A stretch of DNA of 37,513 nucleotides, taken from the NCBI RefSeq assembly GCF_003426775.1, contig NZ_QJUG01000066.1:1-37513 (forward strand). The letters are read 5' to 3'. The notes beneath the pieces are model-generated. The model made no database searches and was not told the origin of the DNA. It saw only the letters and a program-made list of their open reading frames with translations. Of the stretch, positions 22,921 to 31,173 are shown in pieces (the first letter of the stretch is position 1; each line of letters opens with the position of its first letter). Made by a program: the position numbers and the translations under genes. The stretch is from Allorhizocola rhizosphaerae. GTDB taxonomy: Bacteria; Actinomycetota; Actinomycetes; Mycobacteriales; Micromonosporaceae.

Positions 22921-23982
22921 ATGACCGTGCCTGACCCGCAATCGCTTACCACGCAATGCACAGCGCTGCTGCACATGCCGCAAGGAACCGAACGCCACCG
23001 GCAAGCCACCACACTGGGCCACCAGGTCGCCGACAGCACCCACGACATCGACGACCTCGTCAGCGCCGTGCTCCGCGCCGCCGCCGACACCTGGACCAAC
23101 CGCGCACCACACCCGGGCGAGACCGCAGCCGCCGTACACGCCCACGCCGCAGACCTCATCACCGCCACCGGCGACGTGCTCGACGCCGCCATCGCCGGAT
23201 TCCACAACCGCATCCGAAGCGAACTGTCCGATCACGACAGCCAGCGCGCCGAATTCGTCAACGACCTGCTCACCGGCCGCGCCGACCCCGGCCACCTCGC
23301 CGAACGCGCCCAGCGCTACGGAATCCGCCTCTCCGGCACCCATGTGGTCACCGTCGCGGCAGGCGCCGGGCTCACCGAAACCATCGTCCGCGACGTCGAC
23401 AGCCTGCTGGCGGCACGATACGGATCCGGCAACACCCTGACCACCTGGCGCGACCGGCAACTGGTCTGCATCAGCACCGGCGGCCTGCGCGGCCTGCCCG
23501 CCGAACTGGCCCACCATCTGCTCACCCGGCTCGGCGCCGGCACCTGGCAGATCGGCGTCGGCCGCCCGCATCCCGGCCTCAACGGCATCGCGAGCTCCCT
23601 CACCGAAGCACGCAACACCCTCGACCTCGCCGCCAAACTCGGCTTCACCGCCCCGGTCCTGCACGCCGCAGACCTGCTCGTATTCCCCGTCCTGCTGCGA
23701 GACCGCGACGCCATCACCGACCTGGTCACCACCGTTCTCGGCCCGCTGCAGCAGGCCCGCGGCGGAGCCCAGCCATACCTGGACACCCTCACCGTCCTGT
23801 TCGACAACCAGGGCAACCAGACGGCCACCGCCCGCCAGCTGCACCTGTCCGTACGCGCCATCACCTACCGCCTCGACCGTATCCACGCCCTCACCGGATA
23901 CCACCCCGGCGAACCCACCCAACGCTTCACCCTGCACGCCGCCGTCCTGGGCGCACGACTACTCGGCTGGCCCACCAAATAG
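22921..23982 (+). CDS. PucR/CdaR-type transcriptional regulator
   Basis: A 353-residue regulator. The N-terminal half is helical without a recognisable ligand domain. A central GGDEF-like fold of the PucR type follows (THVVTVAAGAGLTETIVRDVDSLL, RDRQLVCISTGG, WQIGVGRPHPGLNGIASSLTEARNTLDLA). The C-terminal PucR helix-turn-helix is clear: LDTLTVLFDNQGNQTATARQLHLSVRAITYRLDRIHALTGYHP. The ATG has AAGGAA upstream. It lies 59 bp behind the ABC-2 permease and probably regulates or is co-expressed with that exporter. This architecture is widespread in actinobacteria and does not identify a ligand. Confidence 0.85.
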   Translation: MTVPDPQSLTTQCTALLHMPQGTERHRQATTLGHQVADSTHDIDDLVSAVLRAAADTWTNRAPHPGETAAAVHAHAADLITATGDVLDAAIAGFHNRIRSELSDHDSQRAEFVNDLLTGRADPGHLAERAQRYGIRLSGTHVVTVAAGAGLTETIVRDVDSLLAARYGSGNTLTTWRDRQLVCISTGGLRGLPAELAHHLLTRLGAGTWQIGVGRPHPGLNGIASSLTEARNTLDLAAKLGFTAPVLHAADLLVFPVLLRDRDAITDLVTTVLGPLQQARGGAQPYLDTLTVLFDNQGNQTATARQLHLSVRAITYRLDRIHALTGYHPGEPTQRFTLHAAVLGARLLGWPTK

Positions 23983-24116
23983 ACGCCACCTCTGTCCCAC
24001 TCGTTCGGTGTCCCGTGCGGTGATCGCGGTGATCGCCCGCGCGCCGCCGCTGGCCGGCCGGACACCTCCACATCGGAGGTTGTGGCACAGACGGGCGCCG
24101 CACCGCTACCGGGTGA

Positions 24117-24915
24117 GCCGCAGGCCGACAGCGGGTCGGCCAGCGCGCGACCGCTTGGCAGGAAAGCAGCAAGCGTCCGGCCGTGCTGACCCGCGCCGCG
24201 ATGGCGCCGCTGCCGACGCTGGGGATCGTGCTGGCCGTGGGCATCTGGCTGATCGCCGGAGGCGCGATGACCCCGGCCGGCCTGATCGGCGCGCTCATCC
24301 TGGCCACGCTCCCGGCTCGAGTCGATCCATCCGCTGATGTTCCTGTCGCACTACGTCAACGAGTCCAAGGCCGGTGCCGCCCGCATCGCCGAACTGCTCG
24401 CCATCGACCCTCTGCCCGAGCCGCAACAGCCGCGCCTGCCCGCCGACGGGTCCATCCGGCCGTCCACATGCGACAGACGAGCAGGTGCAGGCGGCCGCCA
24501 AAGCCGCGCAGGCACACGATTCATCGTCGGTGAACTGCCGCACGGATATGACACCCGCGTCGGCGAACGCGGGGCGCTGCTGTCGGGCGGGCAACGGCAA
24601 CGCGTCACCATCGCCCGCGCCGCGCTGTCGGATGCCCGCATCATCGTGCTCGACGAGGCCACCGCGTTCGCAGACCCGGAAAACGAGGCCGCCATCCAGG
24701 ATGCCATCGCCGCACTGACCCGCGGCCGCACCGTGGTCGTCATCGCGCACCGACTGTCCAGTGTGGTCGATGCGGATCAGGTTGTGGTGCTCGACGGCGG
24801 ACGCGTGGCCGAACGCGGTACCCACCAGAAGCTTTTGGAAAACGGCGGACGATATGCGGCGCTGTGGGCCAACCACGAACGCGCCCGCGCCTGGGGAATC
24901 GGAGCTGCGCGATGA
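24117..24915 (+). pseudogene. Decayed ABC exporter half-transporter 1
   Basis: Pieces of one ABC exporter in shifting frames. A transmembrane part reads RATAWQESSKRPAVLTRAAM and APLPTLGIVLAVGIWLIAGG. After a one-base shift near 24318 come [20 protein letters not shown] and the linker. The Walker A portion of the ATPase domain is deleted near 24460, and a further one-base loss near 24523 separates [17 protein letters not shown] from [18 protein letters not shown]. The last part is intact: [33 protein letters not shown] and the H-loop IAHRLSS. Without Walker A it cannot hydrolyse ATP. It was the first half of a heterodimeric exporter. Confidence 0.8.
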
Positions 24916-25742
24916 AACGGATCCTGCACCTGGTGATGCTGTCGGCCGGCCGGTACCGCCGCGAATACCGGCGCACGCTCATCGCGCTCGGGTTGGCGTC
25001 GATCGCACAGGCCGCCGCCTACGCCACCCTGATCCCGCTGCTGTACGAGCTCACCCGGCCACAGGTCGACGCCGCGACGGCCTGGCGCTGGCTGGCCGTG
25101 TTCGTCGCCTGCTACCTGGTCGAGCTCGCGCTGCGGTTGTATGAGCTGCGTTTCCAGTACGGCTCCTGGGCGGGCGTGCTGGCCGACGTGCGGCTGCGCC
25201 TGGGCGAGAGCCTGCGCACCATGCCGCAGGCCGAACTCGCGCGGCGCGCCTCCGACGATTTTCTTTCGGGTACCGGCCGGGAGAACGCGTGCTGCACGAG
25301 GTCACCTTCACCGCACCCGAACGTAGCCTGACCGCGCTTGTCGGCCCGTCCGGCTCGGGCAAGACCACCATCACCCGGCTGCTGGCCCGCCACGCCGACC
25401 CGGACTCCGGCACCGTCCGCATTGGAGGGACCGATCTGCGCGACGTCGCCCCGGCCGGGATCTACCGGCACATCGCCGTGGTCTTCCAGGACGTTTATCT
25501 GTTCGACGACACCATCCGCGCCAACATCGCCATGGCCCGCCCCGACGCGACGGACGCGGAAATCGAGGCTGCCGCATGGGCGGCCAACGTGCACGACTTC
25601 GTCTCGCGGCTGCCCGACGGGTACGACACCCGCGTCGGTGAGATCGGCGCGGCGCTGTCCGGCGGCGAACGGCAGCGCATCTCCATCGCCCGCGCCATCC
25701 TCAAAGACGCGCCCATCGTCCTGCTCGACGAACCCACCGCCG
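24912..25742 (+). pseudogene. Decayed ABC exporter half-transporter 2
   Basis: The start overlaps the end of the first half-transporter (ATGA), as in an original operon. The first 118 residues are the start of a membrane domain ([61 protein letters not shown]). About 180 residues of membrane domain are then missing near 25265, and an ATPase domain continues in another frame: [55 protein letters not shown] and IVLLDEPTA. It ends there, at a junction with a TetR-like tail. The two deletions make the gene non-functional. Confidence 0.8.
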
Positions 25743-25743
25743 C

Positions 25744-25922
25744 ACCACCTCAAACCGGATTCCTACTCCAACCGGATGGTCCGCGAGGCCGACCCCGACA
25801 GCTATCCAGCCCTGACCGAAGCCATGCACGGCATCGGCACCGGCCCACACGGCGACTGGTTCACCGAAAACCTCCACCGCCTGCTCGACGGTCTCCTGCT
25901 CGCCCGCCGGATACCGGCCTAG
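25744..25922 (+). pseudogene. TetR-family regulator, C-terminal fragment
   Basis: A 59-residue tail in a frame different from the ATPase piece it abuts: [34 protein letters not shown] and [20 protein letters not shown] followed by F/L-x-x-x-L-x-R-LLDGL is the usual end of TetR_C-type effector domains. The DNA-binding N-terminus is gone. It marks the far end of a deletion that removed the tail of the exporter gene and the head of a tetR gene. Confidence 0.6.
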
Positions 25923-25990
25923 ACATCGGCAACCACGACGTCCATCGAACGCGCTCCACCGCGCCACTCCTCGCCTCGCCGATGAATGGA

Positions 25991-26022
25991 CGCCCCGCCC
26001 AAGGCAGAGCACGGGCGGGGCG
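25991..26022 (-). terminator. Hairpin terminator between TetR fragment and rpmE2
   Basis: CGCCCCGCCC pairs exactly with GGGCGGGGCG around a 12-nt loop. It lies downstream of rpmE2 on the minus strand, but a Zur-like box sits between the gene and the hairpin. Confidence 0.7.
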
Positions 26023-26070
26023 CGGTTGCCACTGACTCTTACAGCGAACCGACTCCCAGCCTCTCGTAGA

Positions 26071-26089
26071 TGAAAACCATTGTCAACAA
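26071..26089. promoter_or_regulatory. Second Zur-like box, without an adjacent gene
   Basis: TGAAAACCATTGTCAACAA shares 14 of the first 15 bases with the box between mrf and rpsN. Read leftward it contains TTGACA, usable as a -35 element, pointing away from rpmE2 towards the terminator at 25991-26022, about 50 bp on. Rightward it would read into the antisense of rpmE2. No gene lies within reach in either sensible direction. Confidence 0.6.
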
Positions 26090-26108
26090 CATCGGGGGAT
26101 GCACCGCT

Positions 26109-26363
26109 TCACTTTCCGCGGTGCTGGGCGTAGCGGCGGCGGAAGCGTTCCACGCGGCCTTCGCTGTCGATCAGCCGTCGCTGGCCGGTCCAGAAGGGAT
26201 GGCTGGCAGAGGAGATCTCGACGTCGACGACCGGATAGGTGTTGCCGTCGCTCCACTCGATGGTGGAGTCGCCGGTGATGGTCGACCGAGTCAGGAACGT
26301 CATCCCCGCGCTCCTGTCGCGGAAGACCACCGGGCGGTAGGCGGGATGGATACCTGGTTTCAT
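26109..26363 (-). CDS. rpmE2: 50S ribosomal protein L31 type B
   Basis: An 84-residue ribosomal protein with the type B signature: [47 protein letters not shown] and [10 protein letters not shown]. It has no CxxC pair, so it does not need zinc, and it replaces the zinc-binding L31 paralogue when zinc is scarce. AAGGA lies before the ATG, and the mrf stop is only 9 bp upstream, so the two are one operon. The operon begins at a Zur-like box, which predicts induction on zinc limitation. Confidence 0.93.
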   Translation of the reverse strand: MKPGIHPAYRPVVFRDRSAGMTFLTRSTITGDSTIEWSDGNTYPVVDVEISSASHPFWTGQRRLIDSEGRVERFRRRYAQHRGK

Positions 26364-26372
26364 TGCCAGTCC

Positions 26373-27551
26373 TTACTTTTCGAAGCAACCCGCGAACGGG
26401 TCGGGAAGGGTGCTCCACTCGTCCTGTCCCAGCGCGAGCTCGGCATCGGTGAGCAGGCATCCGGTCAGGGTCTGGTGCAGTTCGTCGGGATCAACGCCGA
26501 TGCCAACGAGCGCAAGATGGTTGTCGCGGTCGCCGTAGTACGGGTCCCAGCGCAGCGAGGCGGCGGCGCGGCGCAACGGCGATGCCTGCTCCCATTCGGG
26601 CTCGGGCAGCGCGGCCAGCCACCGGCCCAGGCCGCCCAGCGCGACACCGCCCCCGGCCGACTCCCAGCCGAGCACGAGGTCGGGTTGGGTGGCCAGCCAC
26701 ACGTGGCCGCGGGAGCGCAGCGTTTCGGTGGCCAGCCACGGCAACGCGTCATGCAGCCGCTGCGGGTGCATCGGCCGGCGGGCCTGGAAGACCACCGACG
26801 TGACCCCCCATTCGCTGGCCGGTTCGTGCACGCCGAGGTCGTAGCCTTCCAGACCGCGGGCAACGGCATCGGGCCAGTCCGGCCGTGAGCGGCCAGTGCC
26901 CGGGATTCCGTCGACGTGCGCGGCCCAGGGCGCCAGCCGGTGCAGCAGGACCCGCAACTGGAACAGGTCCGCGGCGGCGAGCCCTTCGGCGCCGGAAAGC
27001 ACAATGGTGTCGGCGAACTCCACCTGCCGCGCCACGACGGCCGCCACGGACCGGTGGTCATCGGCGTCGGCCTGCATGTCGCGGTGAACGAGGTCATCGC
27101 CACTGTCCAGATCGGACAGAAAGGTCTCCGCGTCCACAACGCTGACGTACGAGTCGATGCGCACCCATTTCGCGACCGGGTCGCCGTCGACGACGCAGTG
27201 CGCGCAGGCGCCCGCGACCATGTCGGGCTCGATCGCCTCCGGCAGCACGAGCACGATCTCGCGGCCCGGATCCGCCCGCGCCAGGCGCACCATCGTGGGC
27301 AGGAGGTCCTCGCGCAGCGTGCACGCCACGCACCCGTGCACCAGGTGGACCGTCTCGTCCTCCAGCACGGCATCGCGGGTGCGCACGAACCGCCGCACCA
27401 CACCCGAAGCCAGCTGTCTCAGGTCATGACGCACCAAGACGGCGCGGTTGCGCACCGCCAGCAGGTCCATGGCCACGGCGAGGTTGGCGTGGGAACGAAA
27501 GCCCGACACCACCGTCGCCGCGACCCGTGGCGGAGCACCGACGCGGGCCAT
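26373..27551 (-). CDS. mrf: Mrf-like CobW-family protein (ribosome hibernation recruiting)
   Basis: A 392-residue COG0523-like protein. The CobW metal motif is GCVAC (residues 73-77, followed by TLREDLL), and the CobW C-terminal domain appears in the last third (RSRGHVWLATQPDLVLGWESAG, DRDNHLALVGIGVDPDELHQTL, LLTDAELALG). The P-loop region reads SGFRSHANLA near residue 16, where CobW GTPases have SGFLGAGKTTL, so the nucleotide-binding Lys/Thr are absent. Its position between rpmE2 and rpsN matches Mrf, which in mycobacteria recruits the hibernation factor Mpy to zinc-free ribosomes. I chose the ATG at 27551 because GGAGG lies just upstream; a GTG at 27563 is also in frame. Confidence 0.82.
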   Translation of the reverse strand: MARVGAPPRVAATVVSGFRSHANLAVAMDLLAVRNRAVLVRHDLRQLASGVVRRFVRTRDAVLEDETVHLVHGCVACTLREDLLPTMVRLARADPGREIVLVLPEAIEPDMVAGACAHCVVDGDPVAKWVRIDSYVSVVDAETFLSDLDSGDDLVHRDMQADADDHRSVAAVVARQVEFADTIVLSGAEGLAAADLFQLRVLLHRLAPWAAHVDGIPGTGRSRPDWPDAVARGLEGYDLGVHEPASEWGVTSVVFQARRPMHPQRLHDALPWLATETLRSRGHVWLATQPDLVLGWESAGGGVALGGLGRWLAALPEPEWEQASPLRRAAASLRWDPYYGDRDNHLALVGIGVDPDELHQTLTGCLLTDAELALGQDEWSTLPDPFAGCFEK

Positions 27552-27566
27552 CTCCACCTCCACTCT

Positions 27567-27585
27567 TGAAAACGATTGTCATTAT
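27567..27585. promoter_or_regulatory. Zur-like operator between mrf and rpsN
   Basis: TGAAAACGATTGTCATTAT is an imperfect palindrome resembling actinobacterial Zur boxes. It lies in the 75-bp divergent gap between mrf and rpsN and can overlap both promoters. Zinc-bound repressor would silence both zinc-independent ribosomal operons. Confidence 0.75.
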
Positions 27586-27626
27586 GTATTAGCGTAGCAG
27601 GCGCCAACCGATGATGTGGAGCTTCC

Positions 27627-27932
27627 ATGGCCAAGAAGAGCAAGATTGTCAAGGATGAGCGGCGGCGTGAGATCGTGGCCAGGTTTGCCGAGCGGCGGGC
27701 CGAGCTCAAACGCGTCATCGTGTCGCCGTCGACCGCAGCCGAGACACGTGAGGCCGCACTTGCCGAGCTCCAGCGCCAGCCGAGGGATGCCAGCGCCACC
27801 CGGTTGCGCAACCGCGACATGGTGGACGGCCGACCGCGCGGGTTCCTTCGCAAGGCGGGCCTGTCGCGGGTGCGATTCCGCGAGATGGCGTTGCGTGGCG
27901 AGCTGCCGGGCGTGCACAAGGCGAGCTGGTGA
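27627..27932 (+). CDS. rpsN: 30S ribosomal protein S14, zinc-independent type
   Basis: A 101-residue S14: [20 protein letters not shown], then [24 protein letters not shown] and the RNA-binding end [41 protein letters not shown]. It has no CxxC zinc-ribbon pairs, unlike the 61-residue zinc-binding S14. It lies divergent from mrf and rpmE2 and shares their Zur-like box, the expected setting of a zinc-starvation replacement protein. GGAG precedes the ATG. Its last 21 bases recur exactly near 36.5 kb. Confidence 0.95.
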   Translation: MAKKSKIVKDERRREIVARFAERRAELKRVIVSPSTAAETREAALAELQRQPRDASATRLRNRDMVDGRPRGFLRKAGLSRVRFREMALRGELPGVHKASW

Positions 27933-27935
27933 GCA

Positions 27936-28220
27936 ATGCTCGACGCGGCGTCGGAGCGGATCCTGGCCCAGATCGCGGCAGCCGAACGGGCCCGTGATCG
28001 CCGCTTCGCCGACGCTCTCGCCCGTGGCGTCTCGGCCGGATTCTGGTGCGGTGTGGAACGTCGGGACTTGCTCCCGCCGCTGACCCTTCTCGCGTTGACT
28101 GCGGGGGTGGTCTTCGGTTGGATGCCTCTTGCCGTCACGGCGGGTGTGGGCTACCTGGTGTTCAGCCGGCGCAGTTCGGGCAGATCCCGAAGATGTCGAG
28201 GGTTTGGCCCATATCGGTGA
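27936..28220 (+). CDS. Small membrane protein behind rpsN
   Basis: A 94-residue frame starting 3 bp after the rpsN stop. The N-terminal half is a charged helix (MLDAASERILAQIAAAERAR, DRRFADALARGVSAGFW); the second half has one or two membrane segments (LLPPLTLLALTAGVVFGWMPLAVTAGVGYLVF). The last 18 residues are read antisense over the end of the decayed zur gene and are arginine/serine-rich, so the original gene may have been cut there. Codon third positions are strongly G/C, which supports coding. Close spacing to rpsN suggests co-transcription under Zur control; no known zinc function is visible. Confidence 0.5.
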   Translation: MLDAASERILAQIAAAERARDRRFADALARGVSAGFWCGVERRDLLPPLTLLALTAGVVFGWMPLAVTAGVGYLVFSRRSSGRSRRCRGFGPYR

Positions 28221-28364
28221 AGCCGTGTTCGGCGGCGACACGGTCGGCCCACTTCTCCACCGCCGTCCGATGACGTCGATGGTGCCCGCGCAGTAGCGGC
28301 AGACCAGGTGATGGTGGTGCTGTTTGGTCTGCCGGCACAGCCGGTAGAACTGTTCCGGGTTAAC
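28162..28364 (-). pseudogene. zur: Zinc uptake regulator Zur, C-terminal remnant
   Basis: Translated leftward in two frames this gives VNPEQFYRLCRQTKQHHHHL, VCRYCAGTID, then after a one-base loss near 28262 AVEKWADRVAAEHGFTDMGQ and TLDIFGICPNCAG before a stop. HHHH-x-VC..C and the closing C..C are the metal-binding and structural zinc sites of Fur-family Zur proteins. The whole N-terminal winged helix that binds DNA is missing, and a stop lies just upstream. The gene therefore cannot repress the Zur-like boxes 0.6-2.3 kb away; another Zur elsewhere would have to do so. Confidence 0.75.
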
Positions 28365-28392
28365 ACCTATAGCGACTTAGCGACGCGGCACC

Positions 28393-28465
28393 GACCGTCC
28401 GCTCGGGGTTCCCAGCTGATACCAGGTGACGGCCGTCCGAATAGGCCGTCGAAATGAGACACGTG
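28393..28465 (+). repeat. IS21-like end relic, copy 1
   Basis: The segment reads CCGTCCGC, GGGTTCC, AGCTGATACCAGGT and then AAATGAGACAC, matching the second copy at 29756 over about 70 bp. CTGA.ACCAGG and A.TGAGAC are the kind of sub-repeated motifs found in IS21-family ends. No transposase is attached. Confidence 0.45.
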
Positions 28466-28540
28466 CCGTGATCGCGACGTGTCGGCAACGATCCGCACCC
28501 GACCCGCGGTTGGCGGCCCTTCCCCGTACGGGCGGAGGCC

Positions 28541-29650
28541 TCACGTCATCCGGGCAGTCGGCTGAAGGGGCCGACCGAGGATCGTGGCGAGCCGCGCGAC
28601 CTCATCTGCCAGCGCTTCCCGCGCGGGTGGCGGCCCCGCTTCGGCGAACCACGCAGCGACGACCTGGCCGCCGGAAAGCGACCACGTGCCGGACACGACT
28701 CCACCGACGATCACGATGTTTGCCCCGCGGCTGACCAGCGTCCGCCTGGCAGGCGGCACGACGTGAGCGTCAGCTGTTCCCGGACCCAGGACCCATTGGT
28801 CGTATCCCGGCAGGAGCCGTACGGCAGCCGACGCGGGCGTCGCGGCCAGGTCCTCGAGATCCTCGCGCAGGATATAGGCGGACTCCCCCTCGATGTGGAC
28901 CAGCGCGAGGCGGTCACCGAAGGCCGCGATCCAGGACTGGATCCGCCTGCGGCCTGCGCCCAGCCCATTGCCGAGCCAGTAGTGCACGTGGTCAGGCGTC
29001 GCCGGGCCGTACGCCCGGAAGTACGCCTCGACCGCACGCATGCCGGCCTCGTCGAGGTCAGGCAAGCCCGCCCAGCGCGGGTTGGTATCCAGGCGTTGGA
29101 AGGTCGCACGTCCGTCTCGCGGCGGGCCGAAGCTCATGTCCGCCTGCCACGCGAGCGGCTTGAGCAATGTGCCGGCCCCGTCGGCGAAGGCAAAGCCCAG
29201 ATGACCGAACTTCGGCCGGGCAGTGACCGCTGCCCCAAGCTCGTCGCGGGTCAACGGCCCATCGGCAAGCGCCTCCCGGACAGCCTCCCGCAAACGCGGC
29301 CAGTCCGCGGGCGTCAGGCCGTAATAGCGTTGCCAACTGGGCAGCTCCCACATCCGGCTGGCGGCCCGCAACGCAAGGTACGCGCCACCTTCCTCCGGCG
29401 TCACCAGGTGGGTCGCGCCGCGAAAGGCGAACGTCTTGATGACCCGGCCATCGGCCAAGGCGCGGGCGACTTCGCCCGGCCGGGACCGTTGGCGCCTGAC
29501 ACGCACGGCAAGCTCGGCCGCTGCGTCAAGCTGAGCCGGGATGGCGCCCAAGCGGCGCACGACGCCTGCAACCGACTCGGTGCCGACCGGGTCGAGCAAC
29601 TGCCGCCGCATACGCCAAGCCAAGGCCTGGGACCAGCTGAGTGACACCAT
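28541..29650 (-). CDS. Winged-helix DNA glycosylase, AlkZ-like (HTH_42)
   Basis: A 369-residue member of the HTH_42 family (YcaQ/AlkZ-like). These proteins remove alkylated or cross-linked bases, and some protect producers against their own DNA-alkylating antibiotics. Family features seen are WSQALAWRMRRQLL at the start, GAIPAQLDAAAELAVRVR in the position of the catalytic Q-containing loop, KTFAFRGATHLVTPEE, the GPATPDHVHYWLG segment, LLPGYDQWVLGP and the closing GGVVSGTWSL. A QLD sequence occupies the loop where AlkZ has Q-x-Q and YcaQ Q-x-D, but I cannot align it rigorously. The gene stands alone between two IS21-like end relics. Confidence 0.8.
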   Translation of the reverse strand: MVSLSWSQALAWRMRRQLLDPVGTESVAGVVRRLGAIPAQLDAAAELAVRVRRQRSRPGEVARALADGRVIKTFAFRGATHLVTPEEGGAYLALRAASRMWELPSWQRYYGLTPADWPRLREAVREALADGPLTRDELGAAVTARPKFGHLGFAFADGAGTLLKPLAWQADMSFGPPRDGRATFQRLDTNPRWAGLPDLDEAGMRAVEAYFRAYGPATPDHVHYWLGNGLGAGRRRIQSWIAAFGDRLALVHIEGESAYILREDLEDLAATPASAAVRLLPGYDQWVLGPGTADAHVVPPARRTLVSRGANIVIVGGVVSGTWSLSGGQVVAAWFAEAGPPPAREALADEVARLATILGRPLQPTARMT

Positions 29651-29755
29651 CGCAGGCTATCCGAGCAGCTGCACTGCTCGCACCTTGCGACCATGGCGCG
29701 CTCATCGGATTCTTTGACTGGCGTTGGCCACTGCTGCCAATAGCTCCAAATCAAC

Positions 29756-29826
29756 TGTCCGCAAGCGGGTTCCGAACTGAGACCAGGTCAGCGCTGTCTG
29801 GCGAGGACCCTCAAGTGAGACGCCGA
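29756..29826 (+). repeat. IS21-like end relic, copy 2
   Basis: The segment reads CTGTCCGC, GGGTTCC, GAACTGAGACCAGGT and CAAGTGAGACGCC. It is in direct orientation to copy 1, and roughly two-thirds of bases match. The two copies bracket the AlkZ-like gene. Confidence 0.45.
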
Positions 29827-30245
29827 CCACTGGCAACTGTCGTTTGTGGAGCCCGCCACCAAACGCCACCGTCGTCGAGGTCGCGAAAACGCTCCTCCCC
29901 GGCCGGGTCCAGGCCTTCGCCCAGCGGGTTGACACAGCGATGGACGCGATCCGGGGCATCCTGCTTACGCCCTTTGTCTACGACGACCCCGGCCCCGCTT
30001 GGAGGCGAGCCGGCAGCGCGCAAAGACACCTCTGCGGACGGTCTTCGACAGCGTTGAAGCTCGCCTCCCCTTGTTCGGTCAGGGTTCCGACCCGGACATG
30101 GTAGGCACCGTCCGATTAGGAGCGTCGATCACAACGTGATCATCAACTGATCCGCCCGATCATGGGCGCAAGTGTCCGTTGCGAGCGGCTGCCTCGTCAT
30201 CATTCGTCGTGCTCGGCAACACGTCGTCGGAGCCGAACCTGCTTG
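29827..30245. other. Region without a clear gene
   Basis: One rightward stretch, VVEVAKTLLPGRVQAFAQRV followed by DTAMDAIRGILLTPFVYDDP (about 29867-29990), looks like a fragment of real protein, but the frame has no proper start and its end is low-complexity. No domain is recognised. It may be debris left with the neighbouring insertion-sequence relic. Confidence 0.3.
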
Positions 30246-30845
30246 CTAGTCCGGGCGCACCTCGGCGATCCAGCTGCGAAGTTTCGGTTTCCAGTCGGGT
30301 TCGTCGGCGAAGAAGGCTGACAGCCATTGGTGGTTTTGCGACAGGCTTGGTGGCCACACCCGAACCGGGCCGGGATCGGCACGCATTGGCGCGTCAAGGA
30401 TGAGACCGAAACGCCGCGCCATCTCGCCGGAGTGCCCCCGCCTGCCGGCGGTCAGCGCGGCGAGGAACCGGGCGAACGGTTGGCGGTGCCGGTCAGTGTC
30501 ATACGGGTGCTTGAAGAAGTTCCACGCGACCCGCTGGACACGCTTTTCCAGTGCCTGCTGGACATGCTCCCCGAGCGTCGGGTTCGTCCAAGTCGCCACG
30601 GTCCGCCGGTCCACCCGATCGAGATCGATCGTCGCCCGCTGCGCCGACTCGTCTTGCATGCGGCCGCGCGCAGCGCGCAATGCCTGGGCCGCCCCGCGGC
30701 GGAAGGCTCGCTGTGCGCGTGCCTTCTTGCGTGGCAGCTGCCTGCGCGCCGCGTGCGGATACTCCGCCGCGCTGCGTCGCTGGCGGGCATAGTCAAGGTC
30801 CTTTTCCTTCCGAGGGTCGCGACCTCGAAGTGCTCCCGGTTCCAC
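30246..30845 (-). CDS. Basic hypothetical protein
   Basis: A 199-residue soluble protein. Residues 10-75 are highly basic and helical (RDPRKEKDLDYARQRRSAAE, YPHAARRQLPRKKARAQRAF). This resembles a recurring uncharacterised actinobacterial domain in which KEKK.LSYA.DRRN...IP..KAR.HR is seen. The C-terminal half is a mixed domain with WNFFKHPYDTDRHRQPFARFLA, ARRFGLILDAPM and QWLSAFFADEPDWKPKLRSW. No signal peptide or membrane helix is present. The GTG at 30845 is the first good start; the frame has no strong ribosome site. Charge suggests nucleic-acid contact, which is only inference. Confidence 0.6.
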   Translation of the reverse strand: MEPGALRGRDPRKEKDLDYARQRRSAAEYPHAARRQLPRKKARAQRAFRRGAAQALRAARGRMQDESAQRATIDLDRVDRRTVATWTNPTLGEHVQQALEKRVQRVAWNFFKHPYDTDRHRQPFARFLAALTAGRRGHSGEMARRFGLILDAPMRADPGPVRVWPPSLSQNHQWLSAFFADEPDWKPKLRSWIAEVRPD

Positions 30846-31173
30846 AGGCTCGATGACACCACTCGACCCGGCAGTTTCAACCCACTTCCGCGCGGGTGCC
30901 CCTCGATCAGAAACCGTGCTACCCGTAGGCGTGTTGGTGAAAATTCCCAGTCACGCTGTCGACGACGCATGCCGCCGTCACAGCCAAAACGGATCATGGC
31001 CGGTGACCGCACTTAGCTGTATTTTGCGCCGATCACGCACGTCAACCCGGAGGTACGGCTAACCCGAAGCGCGAAGTCGGGGGCGTGTCAGGTACCCGAC
31101 TGGATCCGGATAGAACAAAAGCGGTGAGGACGGTGACTAACACGATGAAGGTTAAATCTACAAAGGAGAACAG
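30846..31173. other. Intergenic leader region
   Basis: No gene is supported. The last 50 bases before the lipoprotein gene are unusually A-rich (ATGAAGGTTAAATCTACAAA), ending in the AAGGAGAACAG ribosome site. The rest holds only short frames. Confidence 0.4.

Noticed and set aside
26070-26888. 272-residue rightward open frame
   Set aside because: It is antisense to rpmE2 and mrf and has no domain; a shadow.
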